A stretch of 64,000 nucleotides of DNA from Sulfitobacter sabulilitoris (GTDB taxonomy: Bacteria; Pseudomonadota; Alphaproteobacteria; Rhodobacterales; Rhodobacteraceae). Below, piece by piece: positions 43,313-52,996 of this stretch. Location: contig NZ_VANS01000004.1 of NCBI RefSeq assembly GCF_005887615.1, positions 62,001-126,000 of the forward strand, in the 5' to 3' direction. The position numbers and the translations under genes were made by a program. Positions within the stretch are counted from its first letter, which is position 1; each line of letters begins with the position of its first letter. The notes under the pieces were generated by a model that worked only from the letters and a program-made list of their open reading frames with translations, was not told the DNA's origin and did not search any database.

Positions 43313-44500
43313 CTAGAAACCGGCACCGCCAAAGCTGCGCGGCGCGGGGTCAAGCACGCTGACCTGCTGGTCGCGGATCGTTGCCACCGCGAGGCCCCTC
43401 TGGTTCGTGCCATTGCGGTTCAGCCTGAACACGCCCGTCGCACCGCGGAATCCGGCACCCTGCGTCAGCGCCGATGCGGTCAGCGCGTCGGACTTGCCCG
43501 CGCTGACAAGCGCGCCGACGGCGGCGATCCCGTCGAACCCAAGCCCGCCGATGGGGTGCGGCGCCTGACCGTAAGCGGCGGAATACCGCGCGCTGAACGC
43601 GCCCGAGGCGCCCGGATCGGGCAGCGCGAACCACCCGCCCTGAACACCCGGCAGGCTCAGCGTCTGCGGCGGGATATCCCACCGGGTCAGGCCGATGTAC
43701 TGGACGGCGTCGGGGCGCACGCCCGCTTCGGGCAGAAGTTGCGACAGCAGCGGCAGCGCACTGGCCGAGGAGGTGGTCAGGAAAAGCGCATTCGCGCCCG
43801 AGCCGTCCACGGTCGACTTGACCTGCGACACGGCCGAGACGACACCCTGTTGCGAGGCGACATAGGGCACGCTGCCCACGATCGACGCGCCATTTGCGGC
43901 GGCGGCCTGCGAAATCGCGGCACGGCCCTGTTCGCCGGCGACATCCTGCGCATGAACGATCACGATGCGATCACGGCCCTGAGCGGCGGCGTATCCGACC
44001 AGCCGGTTGGCGGTGTTCTGGAACGTCGGCCCAAGGACGAACACGTTGCCGCCCGCGATGCTGGTGTTGTTGGAAAACGACAGGACGTTGACGCCGCGGT
44101 TGGCGACCGCTGCACCCGCCGCATTGGCCGCTTCGGCATAGACCGGACCAAGAATGATCTTGGCCCCGTCATTGACCGCCTGAACCGCCTGCGCCGCCGC
44201 CGTTGACGCATTGCCCGCAGTGGCATAGACCCGCAGGTCGATTTCGACGCCCTCGAGGTCACGCATGGCCAAACGTGCCGCGTTCTCAAGGCTTTGCGCC
44301 AGAATGTCATCCCCCGCCGACCCCGATCCGCGCGGCACCAGAAGCGCCACCGGCACGGGGGCCTGGGTATCGATCTTGGGGCCGCCGCCACCGGCCAGCC
44401 CGGCGATGGAAACCGGTTCGCAGGCGGCCAGCGCCAGTGCCGCGATCGGCAGGACCAGTCGGCGCAATGCCTTGCGGGCGGAACGGAAAACGGCGATCAT
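43313..44500 (-). CDS. Penicillin-binding-protein activator (LpoA-like lipoprotein)
   Basis: 395 residues. A lipobox, LALAACEP, ends the signal peptide, so Cys at about residue 27 is lipidated and the protein is anchored in the outer membrane. The rest has the fold of the periplasmic Leu/Ile/Val-binding type (VPVALLVPRGSG, ILGPVYAEAANAAG, GLGFDGIAAVGAL), as in the C-terminal domain of LpoA. There is no TPR-like N-terminal domain, so it is shorter than E. coli LpoA. It is divergent from rsmI and yraN-like genes; in E. coli, rsmI-lpoA-yraN are also adjacent. It probably stimulates a peptidoglycan synthase. Confidence 0.88.
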   Translation of the reverse strand: MIAVFRSARKALRRLVLPIAALALAACEPVSIAGLAGGGGPKIDTQAPVPVALLVPRGSGSAGDDILAQSLENAARLAMRDLEGVEIDLRVYATAGNASTAAAQAVQAVNDGAKIILGPVYAEAANAAGAAVANRGVNVLSFSNNTSIAGGNVFVLGPTFQNTANRLVGYAAAQGRDRIVIVHAQDVAGEQGRAAISQAAAANGASIVGSVPYVASQQGVVSAVSQVKSTVDGSGANALFLTTSSASALPLLSQLLPEAGVRPDAVQYIGLTRWDIPPQTLSLPGVQGGWFALPDPGASGAFSARYSAAYGQAPHPIGGLGFDGIAAVGALVSAGKSDALTASALTQGAGFRGATGVFRLNRNGTNQRGLAVATIRDQQVSVLDPAPRSFGGAGF

Positions 44501-44587
44501 ATGGCTTCACTCCCAAGTACGGAACGGCAGCCGCATCGGCGCCGGGTTTCGCCGCGATAATAAACGTCACGAAAGGCGGGTCCAGCG

Positions 44588-45451
44588 TTGAATTTCCAAA
44601 AGGTCGCCCTTGCCTCCGGGTTGTATTTTGTCGGCGTGCCAATCGGCACCGCACGGGACATCACCCTGCGCGCGCTGGATGTGCTGGCGTCGGCGGATGT
44701 GCTGGCGGCCGAAGACACCCGCAGTCTGCGGCGACTGATGGATATCCACGGCGTCCCGCTGGACGGCAGGCCGCTGGTGGCGCTGCACGATCATAGCGGC
44801 GCCGGCGCCATGGCGCGCCTGCTGGATGCGGTGTCGGCGGGCAAATCGGTGGCCTATGCCTCGGAGGCGGGCATGCCGCTGATCGCCGATCCTGGCTTTG
44901 AGCTGAGCCGTGCCGCGGGCGAGGCGGGGCACATGATGACCTGCGCGCCGGGGCCATCGGCGGTGCTGACGGCGCTGGCGCTGGGCGGGTTGCCGACGGA
45001 CGCGTTTTTCTTTGCGGGCTTCCTGCCGAACGCCAAGGCGGCCCGTCGCACCGCGCTCGAGGCGTTGCGCGATGTGCCGGGCACCCTCGTCTTCTACGAA
45101 TCGCCCAAGCGGCTGGGCGCGATGCTGCAGGATGCAGCCGACGTGCTGGGCGCAGACCGCGCGGCGGCCGTGTGCCGCGAGTTGACCAAGAAATTCGAGG
45201 AGATCCGCCGCGCCCCCCTGTCCGAACTGGCCGAGGCGTATTCCGGGGCGTCGCCGAAAGGCGAAATCGTGGTGCTGGTGGACCGGAGCCGTTCAGAATC
45301 TGTTAACGAACTCGACCTAGAACAGGATCTGCGGCGGACGATGGCGGATCTGTCGATGCGCGACGCGGTCGATATGGTGGCCAAGGCGCACAATCTGCCG
45401 CGCCGTCAGGTGTACCAATTGGCGCTGAAGCTGACGAAAGGCACGACATGA
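44588..45451 (+). CDS. rsmI: 16S rRNA (cytidine-2'-O)-methyltransferase RsmI
   Basis: 287 residues with a TTG start at 44588 (NFQKVALASGLYFVGVPIGT). The SAM-binding and catalytic blocks of the tetrapyrrole-methylase fold are present: GVPIGTARDITLRAL, VLAAEDTRSLRRL, SEAGMPLIADPG and VTCAPGPSAVLTAL-type (CAPGPSAVLTALALGGL), then FAGFLPNAKAARRTAL and FYESPKRLG. It methylates C1402 of 16S rRNA. The coding end overlaps the YraN-family gene (ATGA, 45448-45451). TTG start is accepted because no in-frame ATG or GTG fits and the N-terminus matches the family. Confidence 0.93.
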   Translation: MNFQKVALASGLYFVGVPIGTARDITLRALDVLASADVLAAEDTRSLRRLMDIHGVPLDGRPLVALHDHSGAGAMARLLDAVSAGKSVAYASEAGMPLIADPGFELSRAAGEAGHMMTCAPGPSAVLTALALGGLPTDAFFFAGFLPNAKAARRTALEALRDVPGTLVFYESPKRLGAMLQDAADVLGADRAAAVCRELTKKFEEIRRAPLSELAEAYSGASPKGEIVVLVDRSRSESVNELDLEQDLRRTMADLSMRDAVDMVAKAHNLPRRQVYQLALKLTKGTT

Positions 45452-45840
45452 CGGGAAACGACCGCATCAAGGCGACGAAGGCCGCGATCGGCCGGACCGG
45501 GTATCACGCGGGCGTCGCGGCCGAGATGCAGATCGCACGCGACTACGAGCGCCGCGGGTTCACCATTGCCTGCCGCCGCTGGCGCGGGGCCGCGGGCGAG
45601 ATTGATCTGATCGCGCGCGATGGCGACGCGCTGATCTTTGTCGAGGTGAAAGCCAGCCGCAACTTTGACCGCGCCATCGCGCGGATCGGCGCGCGGCAGC
45701 AGGCGCGCATTCGTGCCACTGCCGAGGAATTCGCGGGCACGCAGCCGCATGGCACGCTGACGGATATGCGGTTCGACGTTGCCCTTGTCGACGGTCACGG
45801 CACCGTGCGGATCATCGAAAATGCATTCGGCCACGGCTGA
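45448..45840 (+). CDS. YraN family (UPF0102) endonuclease-like protein
   Basis: 130 residues. GYHAGVAAEMQIARDYERRGF, RRWRGAAGEIDLIARDGDALIFVEVKA are the UPF0102 hallmarks and resemble the Holliday-junction-resolvase/restriction-endonuclease-like fold: Glu in AGEIDLI, Asp in DGD, and ExK in VEVKASRNF. It is cytosolic; a nuclease role is unproven. It is coupled to rsmI by an ATGA overlap, as in many bacteria. gshB follows 72 bp later and may be cotranscribed. Confidence 0.93.
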   Translation: MTGNDRIKATKAAIGRTGYHAGVAAEMQIARDYERRGFTIACRRWRGAAGEIDLIARDGDALIFVEVKASRNFDRAIARIGARQQARIRATAEEFAGTQPHGTLTDMRFDVALVDGHGTVRIIENAFGHG

Positions 45841-45912
45841 ACAATCTTTGATAAACCATTGCACCGCCTCATGGGCTGCGCCATTTAAAGGCAGCACATA
45901 TGGGGACGACCG

Positions 45913-46848
45913 ATGAAAATTGCCTTTCAGATGGACCCGATCGGGGACGTGAACATCAACGCCGACAGCTCCTTTCGGCTGGCCGAGGAGGCGCAGGCGC
46001 GCGGGCATACCCTGTTTTACTACACGCCCGACCACCTCGCCTATCAGGAAGGGCGGATCACCGCGCGCGGGCATGACCTGCGGGTGCAACGGGTTCAGGG
46101 CGATCATGCGCATCTTGGTCCCGAACGCGAAGTCGATCTGGCGGACTACGACGTCGTCTGGCTGCGGCAGGACCCGCCGTTCGACATGCATTACATCACA
46201 GCCACCCACCTGCTTGACCGGCTGGCGCAATCGACGCTTGTGGTCAACAACCCGTTTTGGGTGCGCAACTATCCCGAAAAACTGCTGGTGCTGGATTTCC
46301 CAGACCTCACGCCGCCCACCACGATCGCGCGCGACCTGGCGACGATCAAGGCCTTCAAGGCCAAACATGGCGACATCATCCTCAAGCCGCTCTACGGCAA
46401 TGGCGGCGCGGGCGTGTTCCGGCTGGACCCTGAGGACCGCAACCTGGGATCGCTGCATGAATTGTTTACCGGATTTTCGCGCGAACCGCTGATCGTGCAG
46501 AAATTCCTCCCGGCCGTTGCCAAGGGCGACAAGCGCGTCATCCTGGTCGACGGCGAAGCCGCGGGCGCCATCAACCGTGTCCCGGCCGAGGGCGAAACAC
46601 GCTCCAACATGCATGTCGGCGGCCGCCCCGAGAAGATCGGCCTGACAGACCGCGACCGCGAAATCTGTGCCCGGATCGGGCCGCTGCTGCGCGAAAAGGG
46701 GCAGGTGTTCGTGGGCATCGACGTGATCGGCGACTACCTGACCGAAATCAACGTGACGTCGCCCACCGGCATACAGGAGCTTGAGCGTTTTGACGGCACC
46801 AATATCGCCGGCCGGATCTGGGACGCGATAGAGGCGCGGCTGGGGTGA
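45913..46848 (+). CDS. gshB: Glutathione synthetase
   Basis: 311 residues, the usual size. [20 protein letters not shown] begins the substrate domain, followed by [32 protein letters not shown], and the ATP-grasp part [18 protein letters not shown] (loop) and [20 protein letters not shown] (metal-binding Glu and Asn). It joins gamma-glutamylcysteine and glycine, the second step of glutathione synthesis, in the cytosol. Its stop overlaps the start of the hydrolase gene (GTGA, 46845-46848). Confidence 0.96.
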   Translation: MKIAFQMDPIGDVNINADSSFRLAEEAQARGHTLFYYTPDHLAYQEGRITARGHDLRVQRVQGDHAHLGPEREVDLADYDVVWLRQDPPFDMHYITATHLLDRLAQSTLVVNNPFWVRNYPEKLLVLDFPDLTPPTTIARDLATIKAFKAKHGDIILKPLYGNGGAGVFRLDPEDRNLGSLHELFTGFSREPLIVQKFLPAVAKGDKRVILVDGEAAGAINRVPAEGETRSNMHVGGRPEKIGLTDRDREICARIGPLLREKGQVFVGIDVIGDYLTEINVTSPTGIQELERFDGTNIAGRIWDAIEARLG

Positions 46849-47771
46849 GCTGGCAGGCGCGGCTGCTGAACCTGTGGCTGCGGCATGTCGAAAAGCCGCA
46901 CCTGGCCCGCGTGCCCACGCCCGAGAAACTGCGCCACGGGTTCGAACGCAAGGCGCGCATTTTGTTTCATGCGCCGCGGGGGACAGCCGCACGCCCCTGC
47001 CGGTTGAAGGCCGCCGGGACCACGCTGGAGGGCTTGAGCGTCACTCCGCAAGGTGCCGCGCAGGACCGGGTGATCCTGTATCTGCACGGTGGCGGGTTCG
47101 TGTTCGGCAGCCCCGAAACCCACGCCGCGATGGTCGCGCGGCTGGCCCAGGAGGTCGGCGTGCGCGCGGTGCTGCCGCGCTACAGGCGGGCGCCCGAGTA
47201 CCCTTTTCCGGCGGCATCGCAGGATGCCCGCGCCGCCTATGACGCGCTTTTGGCGCAGGGCTACGAGGCATCGCAGATCGTCGTCGGCGGCGATTCCGCG
47301 GGCGGGTCGCTGGCCTTGGGGCTCCTGGCGGAGCTTTGTGCGGAGCGTGCGGCGCGGCCCGCCGGCGTGTTCGCCTTGTCGCCCCTGACGGATATGACCC
47401 ACCAGGGGCGCAGTTTCATGAGCAATCGCCGGGTCGAAGCCCTGCTGCCGTCAGACCGGGCGACGGATATGGGGCGGATGTACCTGGCCGGGCACCCGCC
47501 GGAGGATCCCTGCGTCAGCCCGCTGTTTGCGGATTTCACCGGAGCGCCGCCGATCTGGTTGACCGTGGGGGACCGCGAGATCCTGCTGGACGATACGCGC
47601 GCCATGGCCGAACGCTTGCGATCGCAGGATGTCGAGGTATCGGAAGTCATCGAGCACGACCTGCCGCATGTCTGGCCGATCTTTCACAATGTCCTGCCCG
47701 AGGCACGCCGGACGCTGAGCGACCTGGCGACCTGGATCAAGGCTCTGCCGGGCTGGCAAGGCGAAAGCTGA
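46845..47771 (+). CDS. Alpha/beta hydrolase, hormone-sensitive-lipase type esterase
   Basis: 308 residues, GTG start overlapping the gshB stop. The motif [13 protein letters not shown] is the oxyanion hole of the HSL (family IV) esterases, and [12 protein letters not shown] contains the nucleophile Ser. Asp in [13 protein letters not shown] and His in [11 protein letters not shown] complete a catalytic triad. It is cytosolic; the ester substrate is unknown. The 3' end overlaps the convergent comM gene by 35 bp. There is no signal peptide. Confidence 0.9.
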   Translation: MSWQARLLNLWLRHVEKPHLARVPTPEKLRHGFERKARILFHAPRGTAARPCRLKAAGTTLEGLSVTPQGAAQDRVILYLHGGGFVFGSPETHAAMVARLAQEVGVRAVLPRYRRAPEYPFPAASQDARAAYDALLAQGYEASQIVVGGDSAGGSLALGLLAELCAERAARPAGVFALSPLTDMTHQGRSFMSNRRVEALLPSDRATDMGRMYLAGHPPEDPCVSPLFADFTGAPPIWLTVGDREILLDDTRAMAERLRSQDVEVSEVIEHDLPHVWPIFHNVLPEARRTLSDLATWIKALPGWQGES

Positions 47772-49251
47772 CCGCTTCGGCGAGATGGGCGCGCCCGACG
47801 GCATCCGAGCCATCCAGATCGGCTATGGTCCGGGCGACCCGCAACACCCGGTGATACCCCCGTGCCGAAAGCGCGAACCGTTCGGCCACCCGCGACAGCA
47901 ACGCGCGCGCGTCCGCGTCCAGCGCCGTGACCTGTTCCAGTGCCTCGCCTGCGGCATCGACGTTCAGCGCAATGCCGGGCACATCGACATAGCGGTCGTG
48001 TTGCACCGCCCGCGCCGCCGCCACCCGCGCGGCCACGGTGGCGGACCGTTCACCCGTCGCCGGCAGATCGAGATCGGTATAGGCCACGGGCGGCACATCG
48101 ACGCGCAGATCGAAACGGTCCATCAACGGACCCGAGATGCGGCCGAGGTAATCCTCTCCGCAGTGGGGCACGCGGGCGCAGGCGCGCGCGGGGTCGGTGA
48201 GGTAGCCGCATTTGCAGGGGTTGGCGGCGGCGATCAGCATGAACTTGCAGGGGTATTTCACGTGCGCATTGGCGCGCGCGATCATCACCTCGCCGGTCTC
48301 GATGGGTTGGCGCAGGGTTTCAAGCACGGTGCGCGGAAACTCGGGGAACTCATCCATGAACAGCACGCCGTTGTGTGCGAGCGACACCTCGCCGGGCTTG
48401 GCGCTGCGTCCGCCGCCGATAATCGCGGCCATCGACGCGGTGTGATGCGGTTCCCGAAAAGGGCGCGTCCGCGATATGCCGCCATCGTCCAATAGACCCG
48501 AAAGCGAGTGGATCATCGAGGTCTCAAGCGCTTCGGTCGCGGTCAGCGGCGGCAGCAGGCCGGGCAGGCGGGCCGCCAACATGGATTTGCCCGATCCCGG
48601 CGTGCCCACGAACATCAGGTGATGACGCCCGGCGGCGGCAATCTCCAGCGCGCGTTTGGCGCGTTCCTGGCCCTTGACCTCCGACAGGTCGCGGCACGCG
48701 GGGCCGTCCGACACTTCGCCCGGTTCGGCCGGCGACAGCGGCACCTGACCGGTGTAATGACGCACGACCTCGTGCAGCGAGGCCGCCGCGATCACCTGCG
48801 CGCTGCCGACCCAGGCCGCTTCGGCGCCCGAGGCCGCAGGGCACAGCAGGCTGCGGTTGGCAGCCGCGGCGGCCATCGCAGCGGGCAGCGCGCCGATCAC
48901 GGGCACCAGCGTGCCATCCAACGACAATTCGCCCAAGGCGACGACGGACTGCGCCACATCCTGCGGAATGATGTCGAGCGCCGCGAGCAGGGCGACCGCG
49001 ATCGGCAGATCGAAATGGCTGCCTTCCTTGGGCAGGTCCGCCGGGCTGAGGTTGATGGTGATCCGTTTCGAGGGCAGCGCGATGGCCATCGCGCTGAGGG
49101 CCGCGCGCACGCGGTCGCGCGCCTCGGACACGGCCTTGTCCGGCAGGCCGACGATGGAAAAGGCGGGCAGCCCGGGCGAAACCGCGCATTGCACCTCCAC
49201 CATGCGCGCCTCGACCCCCTGAAACGCCACGGTGTAGGCGCGTGAAACCAT
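47737..49251 (-). CDS. comM: ComM-type AAA+ ATPase (YifB family)
   Basis: 504 residues from the ATG at 49251 (GAGGATCT upstream); a start 4 codons earlier is possible. The N-terminal domain has FSIVGLPDKAVSEARDRVRAAL, and the AAA+ core has Walker A VGTPGSGKSML (about 215), Walker B VLFMDEFPEF (about 295) and sensor region NPCKCGYLTDP with four Cys that may bind zinc. It is a Mg-chelatase-like helicase that drives branch migration in natural transformation (known for ComM). The tail overlaps the esterase gene by 35 bp. Confidence 0.93.
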   Translation of the reverse strand: MVSRAYTVAFQGVEARMVEVQCAVSPGLPAFSIVGLPDKAVSEARDRVRAALSAMAIALPSKRITINLSPADLPKEGSHFDLPIAVALLAALDIIPQDVAQSVVALGELSLDGTLVPVIGALPAAMAAAAANRSLLCPAASGAEAAWVGSAQVIAAASLHEVVRHYTGQVPLSPAEPGEVSDGPACRDLSEVKGQERAKRALEIAAAGRHHLMFVGTPGSGKSMLAARLPGLLPPLTATEALETSMIHSLSGLLDDGGISRTRPFREPHHTASMAAIIGGGRSAKPGEVSLAHNGVLFMDEFPEFPRTVLETLRQPIETGEVMIARANAHVKYPCKFMLIAAANPCKCGYLTDPARACARVPHCGEDYLGRISGPLMDRFDLRVDVPPVAYTDLDLPATGERSATVAARVAAARAVQHDRYVDVPGIALNVDAAGEALEQVTALDADARALLSRVAERFALSARGYHRVLRVARTIADLDGSDAVGRAHLAEAVSFRLASPAEP

Positions 49252-49394
49252 AGATCCTCGCAATTCGAAGAATTTGGTTAAGAGGTAGGCAAGGGGTGTT
49301 TAGGAAAGGTTAACGCGTGCTGTTTCCCGACCGCACTCGGGCAGTCCGGCAACATGGATCGCAGGCCCGAACGGACCGCGGCCGCCGGACGGAT

Positions 49395-50075
49395 TTATTG
49401 CGGCCACGCACGGACCGTCAGGCCCATGTCATAGGGAAAGGGGTCGTACCGGATCTTCAGCCCATCCGCGCGCCAGCGCCTGAACGCCGGATCGGCAAGA
49501 GTTGCATCGCAATAGGCGCGGGCGCTGTCAGAGACGGGCAAATCATAACCGACGATCCGCGCCGCGACGGGCGCAAAGAACACATCGGCAAGGCTATACC
49601 GGCCAAAAAGCCATGGGCCATCGGTCTGCGCCATCGCGCGCGCGCCCGACCACAGGGTCTCGATCCGGTCCAGATCTGCGCGAACCTCGGGCACGACCCG
49701 AAAGCCGATGTTCACATGCTGCAATTGCATCGGGCAGGACGAGCGCAAGGCGGAAAAGCCGCTGACCATTTCGGCGCAGAGCCATCGTGCCCGGGCACGG
49801 CAGGCAGGGTCCGCCGGCCAAAGCCCGGCGTCCGGATGCCGTTCGGCCAGCGTTTCGGCCATTGCCAGCGTCTCTCCGATGATGTCTCCCTCGGGGGTGC
49901 GCAGAACCGGAACCAGGCGCGCCGGAGCAAGCGGCGCCAGATCCTGCGCCAGCGTGCCGGAATATAGCCCGACCTCGTGAACCGAGACAGGAAGGTCGAA
50001 ATTCTCAAGCATCAGCCAACCGCGCAGGGACCAGCTTGAGAACGTGCGATCACCGATGAATAGGTCATATGTCAT
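49395..50075 (-). CDS. Glutathione S-transferase family protein
   Basis: 226 residues. The thioredoxin-like domain begins TYDLFIGDRTFSSWSLRGWL; Ser in the FSSWS segment is the probable glutathione-activating residue, as in the zeta/beta-like group. The cis-Pro motif LVPVLRTPEG and GETLAMAETLAERHP are both seen, followed by the helical C-terminal domain with FGRYSLADVFFAPVAAR. Cytosolic, substrate unknown; maleylacetoacetate-isomerase-like activity is possible but not shown. The gene is alone on its strand between comM and the phosphatase gene. Confidence 0.88.
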   Translation of the reverse strand: MTYDLFIGDRTFSSWSLRGWLMLENFDLPVSVHEVGLYSGTLAQDLAPLAPARLVPVLRTPEGDIIGETLAMAETLAERHPDAGLWPADPACRARARWLCAEMVSGFSALRSSCPMQLQHVNIGFRVVPEVRADLDRIETLWSGARAMAQTDGPWLFGRYSLADVFFAPVAARIVGYDLPVSDSARAYCDATLADPAFRRWRADGLKIRYDPFPYDMGLTVRAWPQ

Positions 50076-50134
50076 GGCGGCACGCTACGCCGGGTGCCGC
50101 GGCTTGGGCAAATGCGAAAATGTGGGCGACGCCA

Positions 50135-50716
50135 TCACGGGCTATGATTGATCAGCGGCGCGGCCCCCGTGCCGCCCTGCCAGGTGATGCGTGTCACGGA
50201 CAGGTTGTCGATCTTGTGGGTGAATGCCTCTGTCGCGGGGATGCCGAGCGCGCGTTGAATCTGGGTCAGGATGACACCGAAATGCGCGACGGCAATGACA
50301 TGCGCATCGCGGTGCGCGCGATTGATGTGATCGACCACTGCATTCACCCGTGCGGCGGTCATGTTCCAACTTTCGCCCTGCGGCGCGCGGATGTCGCCGG
50401 GGGTGTCCCAATAGGCGCGCGACAGATCGGGATCGCGGGCCGCGACATCCTTGACATGCATTCCGTCCCAGACGCCGAAATCCAGTTCGCGCAGGTCGGG
50501 ATGATCGGGCAGGCGGACATGATGTGCGCCCGTGATCGCATCGGCCGTGGCGCTGGCACGTTGCAGATCCGACGCGATGACCACAGCGCGTTCGGGCAAG
50601 TGCGCGCGCAGACGGTCGATCTTTGCCTGGTCGCTCAGGTCGGCGGGCACATCACGCCAGCCGACAAAGGTTTTTTCATGTGTGGGCCCGTGGCGAACCC
50701 AATGCCAGGTGGTCAT
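50135..50716 (-). CDS. Histidine phosphatase family protein (branch 1)
   Basis: 193 residues. The catalytic RHG motif is in WHWVRHGPTHEK near the N-terminus; the second His is in VIAVAHFGVILTQ, and a second Arg in ASDLQRASATADAI. It resembles the alpha-ribazole phosphatase/phosphoglycerate mutase group, but nothing fixes the substrate. It is cytosolic and follows the GST gene in the direction opposite to rpoH. The gap upstream (50717-51228) separates it from rpoH. Confidence 0.87.
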   Translation of the reverse strand: MTTWHWVRHGPTHEKTFVGWRDVPADLSDQAKIDRLRAHLPERAVVIASDLQRASATADAITGAHHVRLPDHPDLRELDFGVWDGMHVKDVAARDPDLSRAYWDTPGDIRAPQGESWNMTAARVNAVVDHINRAHRDAHVIAVAHFGVILTQIQRALGIPATEAFTHKIDNLSVTRITWQGGTGAAPLINHSP

Positions 50717-51228
50717 GGCGAATGTCCTTTCAAACCCTGCGCCGGTCCTGCGCCGCGAATATCATCAGGCTTGCCGGGCAGAAACCGTATGAAACGTGGT
50801 TCCGACCGGAGTCATCCCGCTCGTAGTCAAACTGGCCTTGGTATCGCCAATATCAAGATGTGCCGATCAGTGGCCCGCAAGCGCGACCGATGGTCAAGCC
50901 GCCCAGACCGCCAAGACCGCGCGCCCGCAGCCTTCGTGGCCGGGCGTCACGCCTCACCCGCGCAACTTTGGGAACATTCCGGTCGTCGGCGCGAAATTTA
51001 ATTTCGCCCAAGGCAAACCGGAGCCACAACACCTTGTGCAGCGGATAACCTATTGGCCGACAGCAATATTCCTGCTTCGGAAAATGTTTCGGGTGCGGTG
51101 GGGCATAGAGCGATAGCGGAACCCGGCAACTTTTTGTTGGCTTCCGAGTGAACCGGATGGGGGCTTCATGCGTACTCTTACCAAACGCGCACCACAACGT
51201 GTGTGCATCATTCAGGGGGAATGACGCC
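50717..51228. other. Long divergent gap between phosphatase and rpoH
   Basis: This 512-bp region has no credible gene. It holds a small perfect palindrome, GCGAAAT-TTA-ATTTCGC (50991-51007), in an AT-rich patch. Between about 51148 and 51180 lie TGAACC and CGTACT spaced 16 bp, loosely like an RpoE-type promoter ahead of rpoH. Elsewhere I see no tRNA, terminator with T-run, or repeat. Confidence 0.5.
51149..51176 (+). promoter_or_regulatory. Weak RpoE-like promoter candidate for rpoH
   Basis: TGAACC and CGTACT with a 16-bp spacer lie about 55-80 bp upstream of the rpoH ATG. In Rhodobacter, rpoHII is transcribed by RpoE, whose sites begin TGATC. One mismatch in the -35 half and a loose -10 make this a low-confidence assignment. 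Confidence 0.25.
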
Positions 51229-52107
51229 ATGGCACTTGCTACCAACAGAGATATGTCCCTGTCGCGGATCGCGATGAAAGCGGAACTTCTGGATGCGGAA
51301 ACCGAACTCAGGCTGGCCTATGCCTGGCGAGACGAGCGGTGCGAGGAATCGCTTCACCGGCTGATCACCGCCTACATGCGGCTGGCGATTTCGATGGCAT
51401 CGAAATTCAAACGCTACGGCGCCCCGATGAATGACCTGATCCAGGAAGCCGGCCTTGGCCTGATGAAAGCGGCGGACAAGTTCGACCCCGATCGCGGCGT
51501 CCGGTTTTCGACCTATGCCGTCTGGTGGATCAAGGCGTCCATCCAGGATTACGTGATGCGCAACTGGTCGATGGTGCGCACCGGGTCCACGTCGTCGCAA
51601 AAGTCGCTGTTTTTCAACATGCGGCGCGTTCAGGCCCGGTTGGAGCGCGAAAGCGCGGCCGCCGGAGAGGCGCTCGACCGTCACCAGCTTCGGCAAATGA
51701 TCTCGACCGAGATCGGTGTTCCGCTGCATGATGTCGAGATGATGGAGGGGCGGCTCTCGGGGTCCGATTATTCGCTGAACGCGACGCAATCGACCGAGGA
51801 CGAGGGCCGTGAATGGATCGACGCCCTGCAGGACGACAGCGCCCAGGCCGCGGAAACCGTAGAGCATTCGCACGACACCGAACAATTGCGCGCCTGGCTG
51901 CTCGATGCGCTCAATGGGTTGAACGAGCGGGAGCGGTTCATCGTGCGGGAGCGGAAATTGCGCGACGCGCCGAGGACGCTCGAAAGCTTGGGGCAGGAGT
52001 TGAGCCTGAGCAAGGAGCGGGTGCGCCAGCTTGAGGCCGCGGCCTTTGGCAAGATGCGCAAGGCGCTTGAGACGCAATCGCGCGAGGTGCATCATTTCCT
52101 GATGTGA
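51229..52107 (+). CDS. rpoH2: RpoH-family sigma factor (RpoHII type)
   Basis: 292 residues. The RpoH box QKSLFFNMRR is present. Sigma region 2 is RLITAYMRLAISMASKFKRY and STYAVWWIKASIQDYVMRNW; region 4.2 is ERFIVRERKL with LGQELSLSKERVRQLE. The opening RIAMKAELLDAETELRLAYA resembles Rhodobacter RpoHII rather than RpoHI. RpoHII directs genes for photo-oxidative and oxidative damage repair (family knowledge). The ATG at 51229 follows an AGGGGG-type site. The stop overlaps the ChaN-like gene start (GTGA, 52104-52107). Confidence 0.9.
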   Translation: MALATNRDMSLSRIAMKAELLDAETELRLAYAWRDERCEESLHRLITAYMRLAISMASKFKRYGAPMNDLIQEAGLGLMKAADKFDPDRGVRFSTYAVWWIKASIQDYVMRNWSMVRTGSTSSQKSLFFNMRRVQARLERESAAAGEALDRHQLRQMISTEIGVPLHDVEMMEGRLSGSDYSLNATQSTEDEGREWIDALQDDSAQAAETVEHSHDTEQLRAWLLDALNGLNERERFIVRERKLRDAPRTLESLGQELSLSKERVRQLEAAAFGKMRKALETQSREVHHFLM

Positions 52108-52925
52108 ACCGGATGCAGATGACCGTCAGGACAGGATTTCGGGGTGTGGCCGTTTTGGCCGCACCTTTTCTTTGCGCCGGTACACTCTGGGCGCAGGAAA
52201 TTCCGCAGGCCGCCCGCGATGCGGATGTCGTCGTGCTGGGCGAGGCGCACGACAATCCCGCGCATCACGCGACACAGGCGCGGTGGGTTGCCGCCCTGCG
52301 GCCTGCGGCGCTGGTGTTTGAAATGCTGACCCCGGACCAGGCCGTGCGGGTCACCCCCGCGGTGCGCACAGACCCCGGTGCGCTGGCCGATGCGCTGGAA
52401 TGGGATGCGTCCGGCTGGCCGGATTTCGCGATGTATTATCCGATCTTCGCGGCGGCGCCCGATGCGGTCGTCCTTGGGGCGGGGCTGCCGCGTGACACGA
52501 TGCAGACGGTGATGACGGATGGCGCCGACGCGTTGCCGGACGCCGCGCGGTTCGGATTGAACAGCGCCCTGCCCAAGGATCAGCAGGCCGCACGCGAGGA
52601 TTTGCAGGCCGAGGCGCATTGCGGTGCCCTGCCCGAGACGATGCTGCCCGGCATGGTCAAGGTTCAACGCGCCCGCGATGCGGCCCTGGCGCGCGCCGCG
52701 CTGGATGCCATCGCACAGACCGGCGGGCCGGTCGCGGTCATCGCCGGCAACGGCCACGCGCGCCGCGACTGGGGGGTGCCGCATCTGCTGGCGCAGGCGG
52801 AGGACAAGATCACGGTCTTTGCGCTTGGCCAGGCCGAGGACGGCCGCGCACCCGAGGGCGGGTTCGATCTTGTGGTGAATGCCGACGCGGTGGAGCGGGG
52901 CGATCCCTGTGCCGCATTTCGCTAA
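52104..52925 (+). CDS. ChaN-like (DUF399) heme-binding-type protein
   Basis: 273 residues with a GTG start in the rpoH stop; an ATG 15 bp on is the alternative. A signal peptide covers about 7-30 (GVAVLAAPFLCAGTLWAQ), so the protein is exported. ADVVVLGEAHDNPAHHATQ is the ChaN hallmark (GExHdn), with FEMLTPDQ and GNGHARRDWGVP later. Campylobacter ChaN binds heme pairs (known). A lipobox is not clear here, so attachment is uncertain. Coupling to rpoH suggests stress-linked expression. Confidence 0.82.
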   Translation: MNRMQMTVRTGFRGVAVLAAPFLCAGTLWAQEIPQAARDADVVVLGEAHDNPAHHATQARWVAALRPAALVFEMLTPDQAVRVTPAVRTDPGALADALEWDASGWPDFAMYYPIFAAAPDAVVLGAGLPRDTMQTVMTDGADALPDAARFGLNSALPKDQQAAREDLQAEAHCGALPETMLPGMVKVQRARDAALARAALDAIAQTGGPVAVIAGNGHARRDWGVPHLLAQAEDKITVFALGQAEDGRAPEGGFDLVVNADAVERGDPCAAFR

Positions 52926-52996
52926 CCGGGGCTTTTCGTTCGGCCTTGGGGCGCATAAGGTCACGGCAATCACTCCCTGCGCGGAAAAGGGCTGAA

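Noticed and set aside
50717-51228. Short coding frames on both strands in the gap upstream of rpoH
   Set aside because: Candidates (for example 50853-51245 minus) have no ribosome site, no family resemblance, and overlap the start of rpoH.
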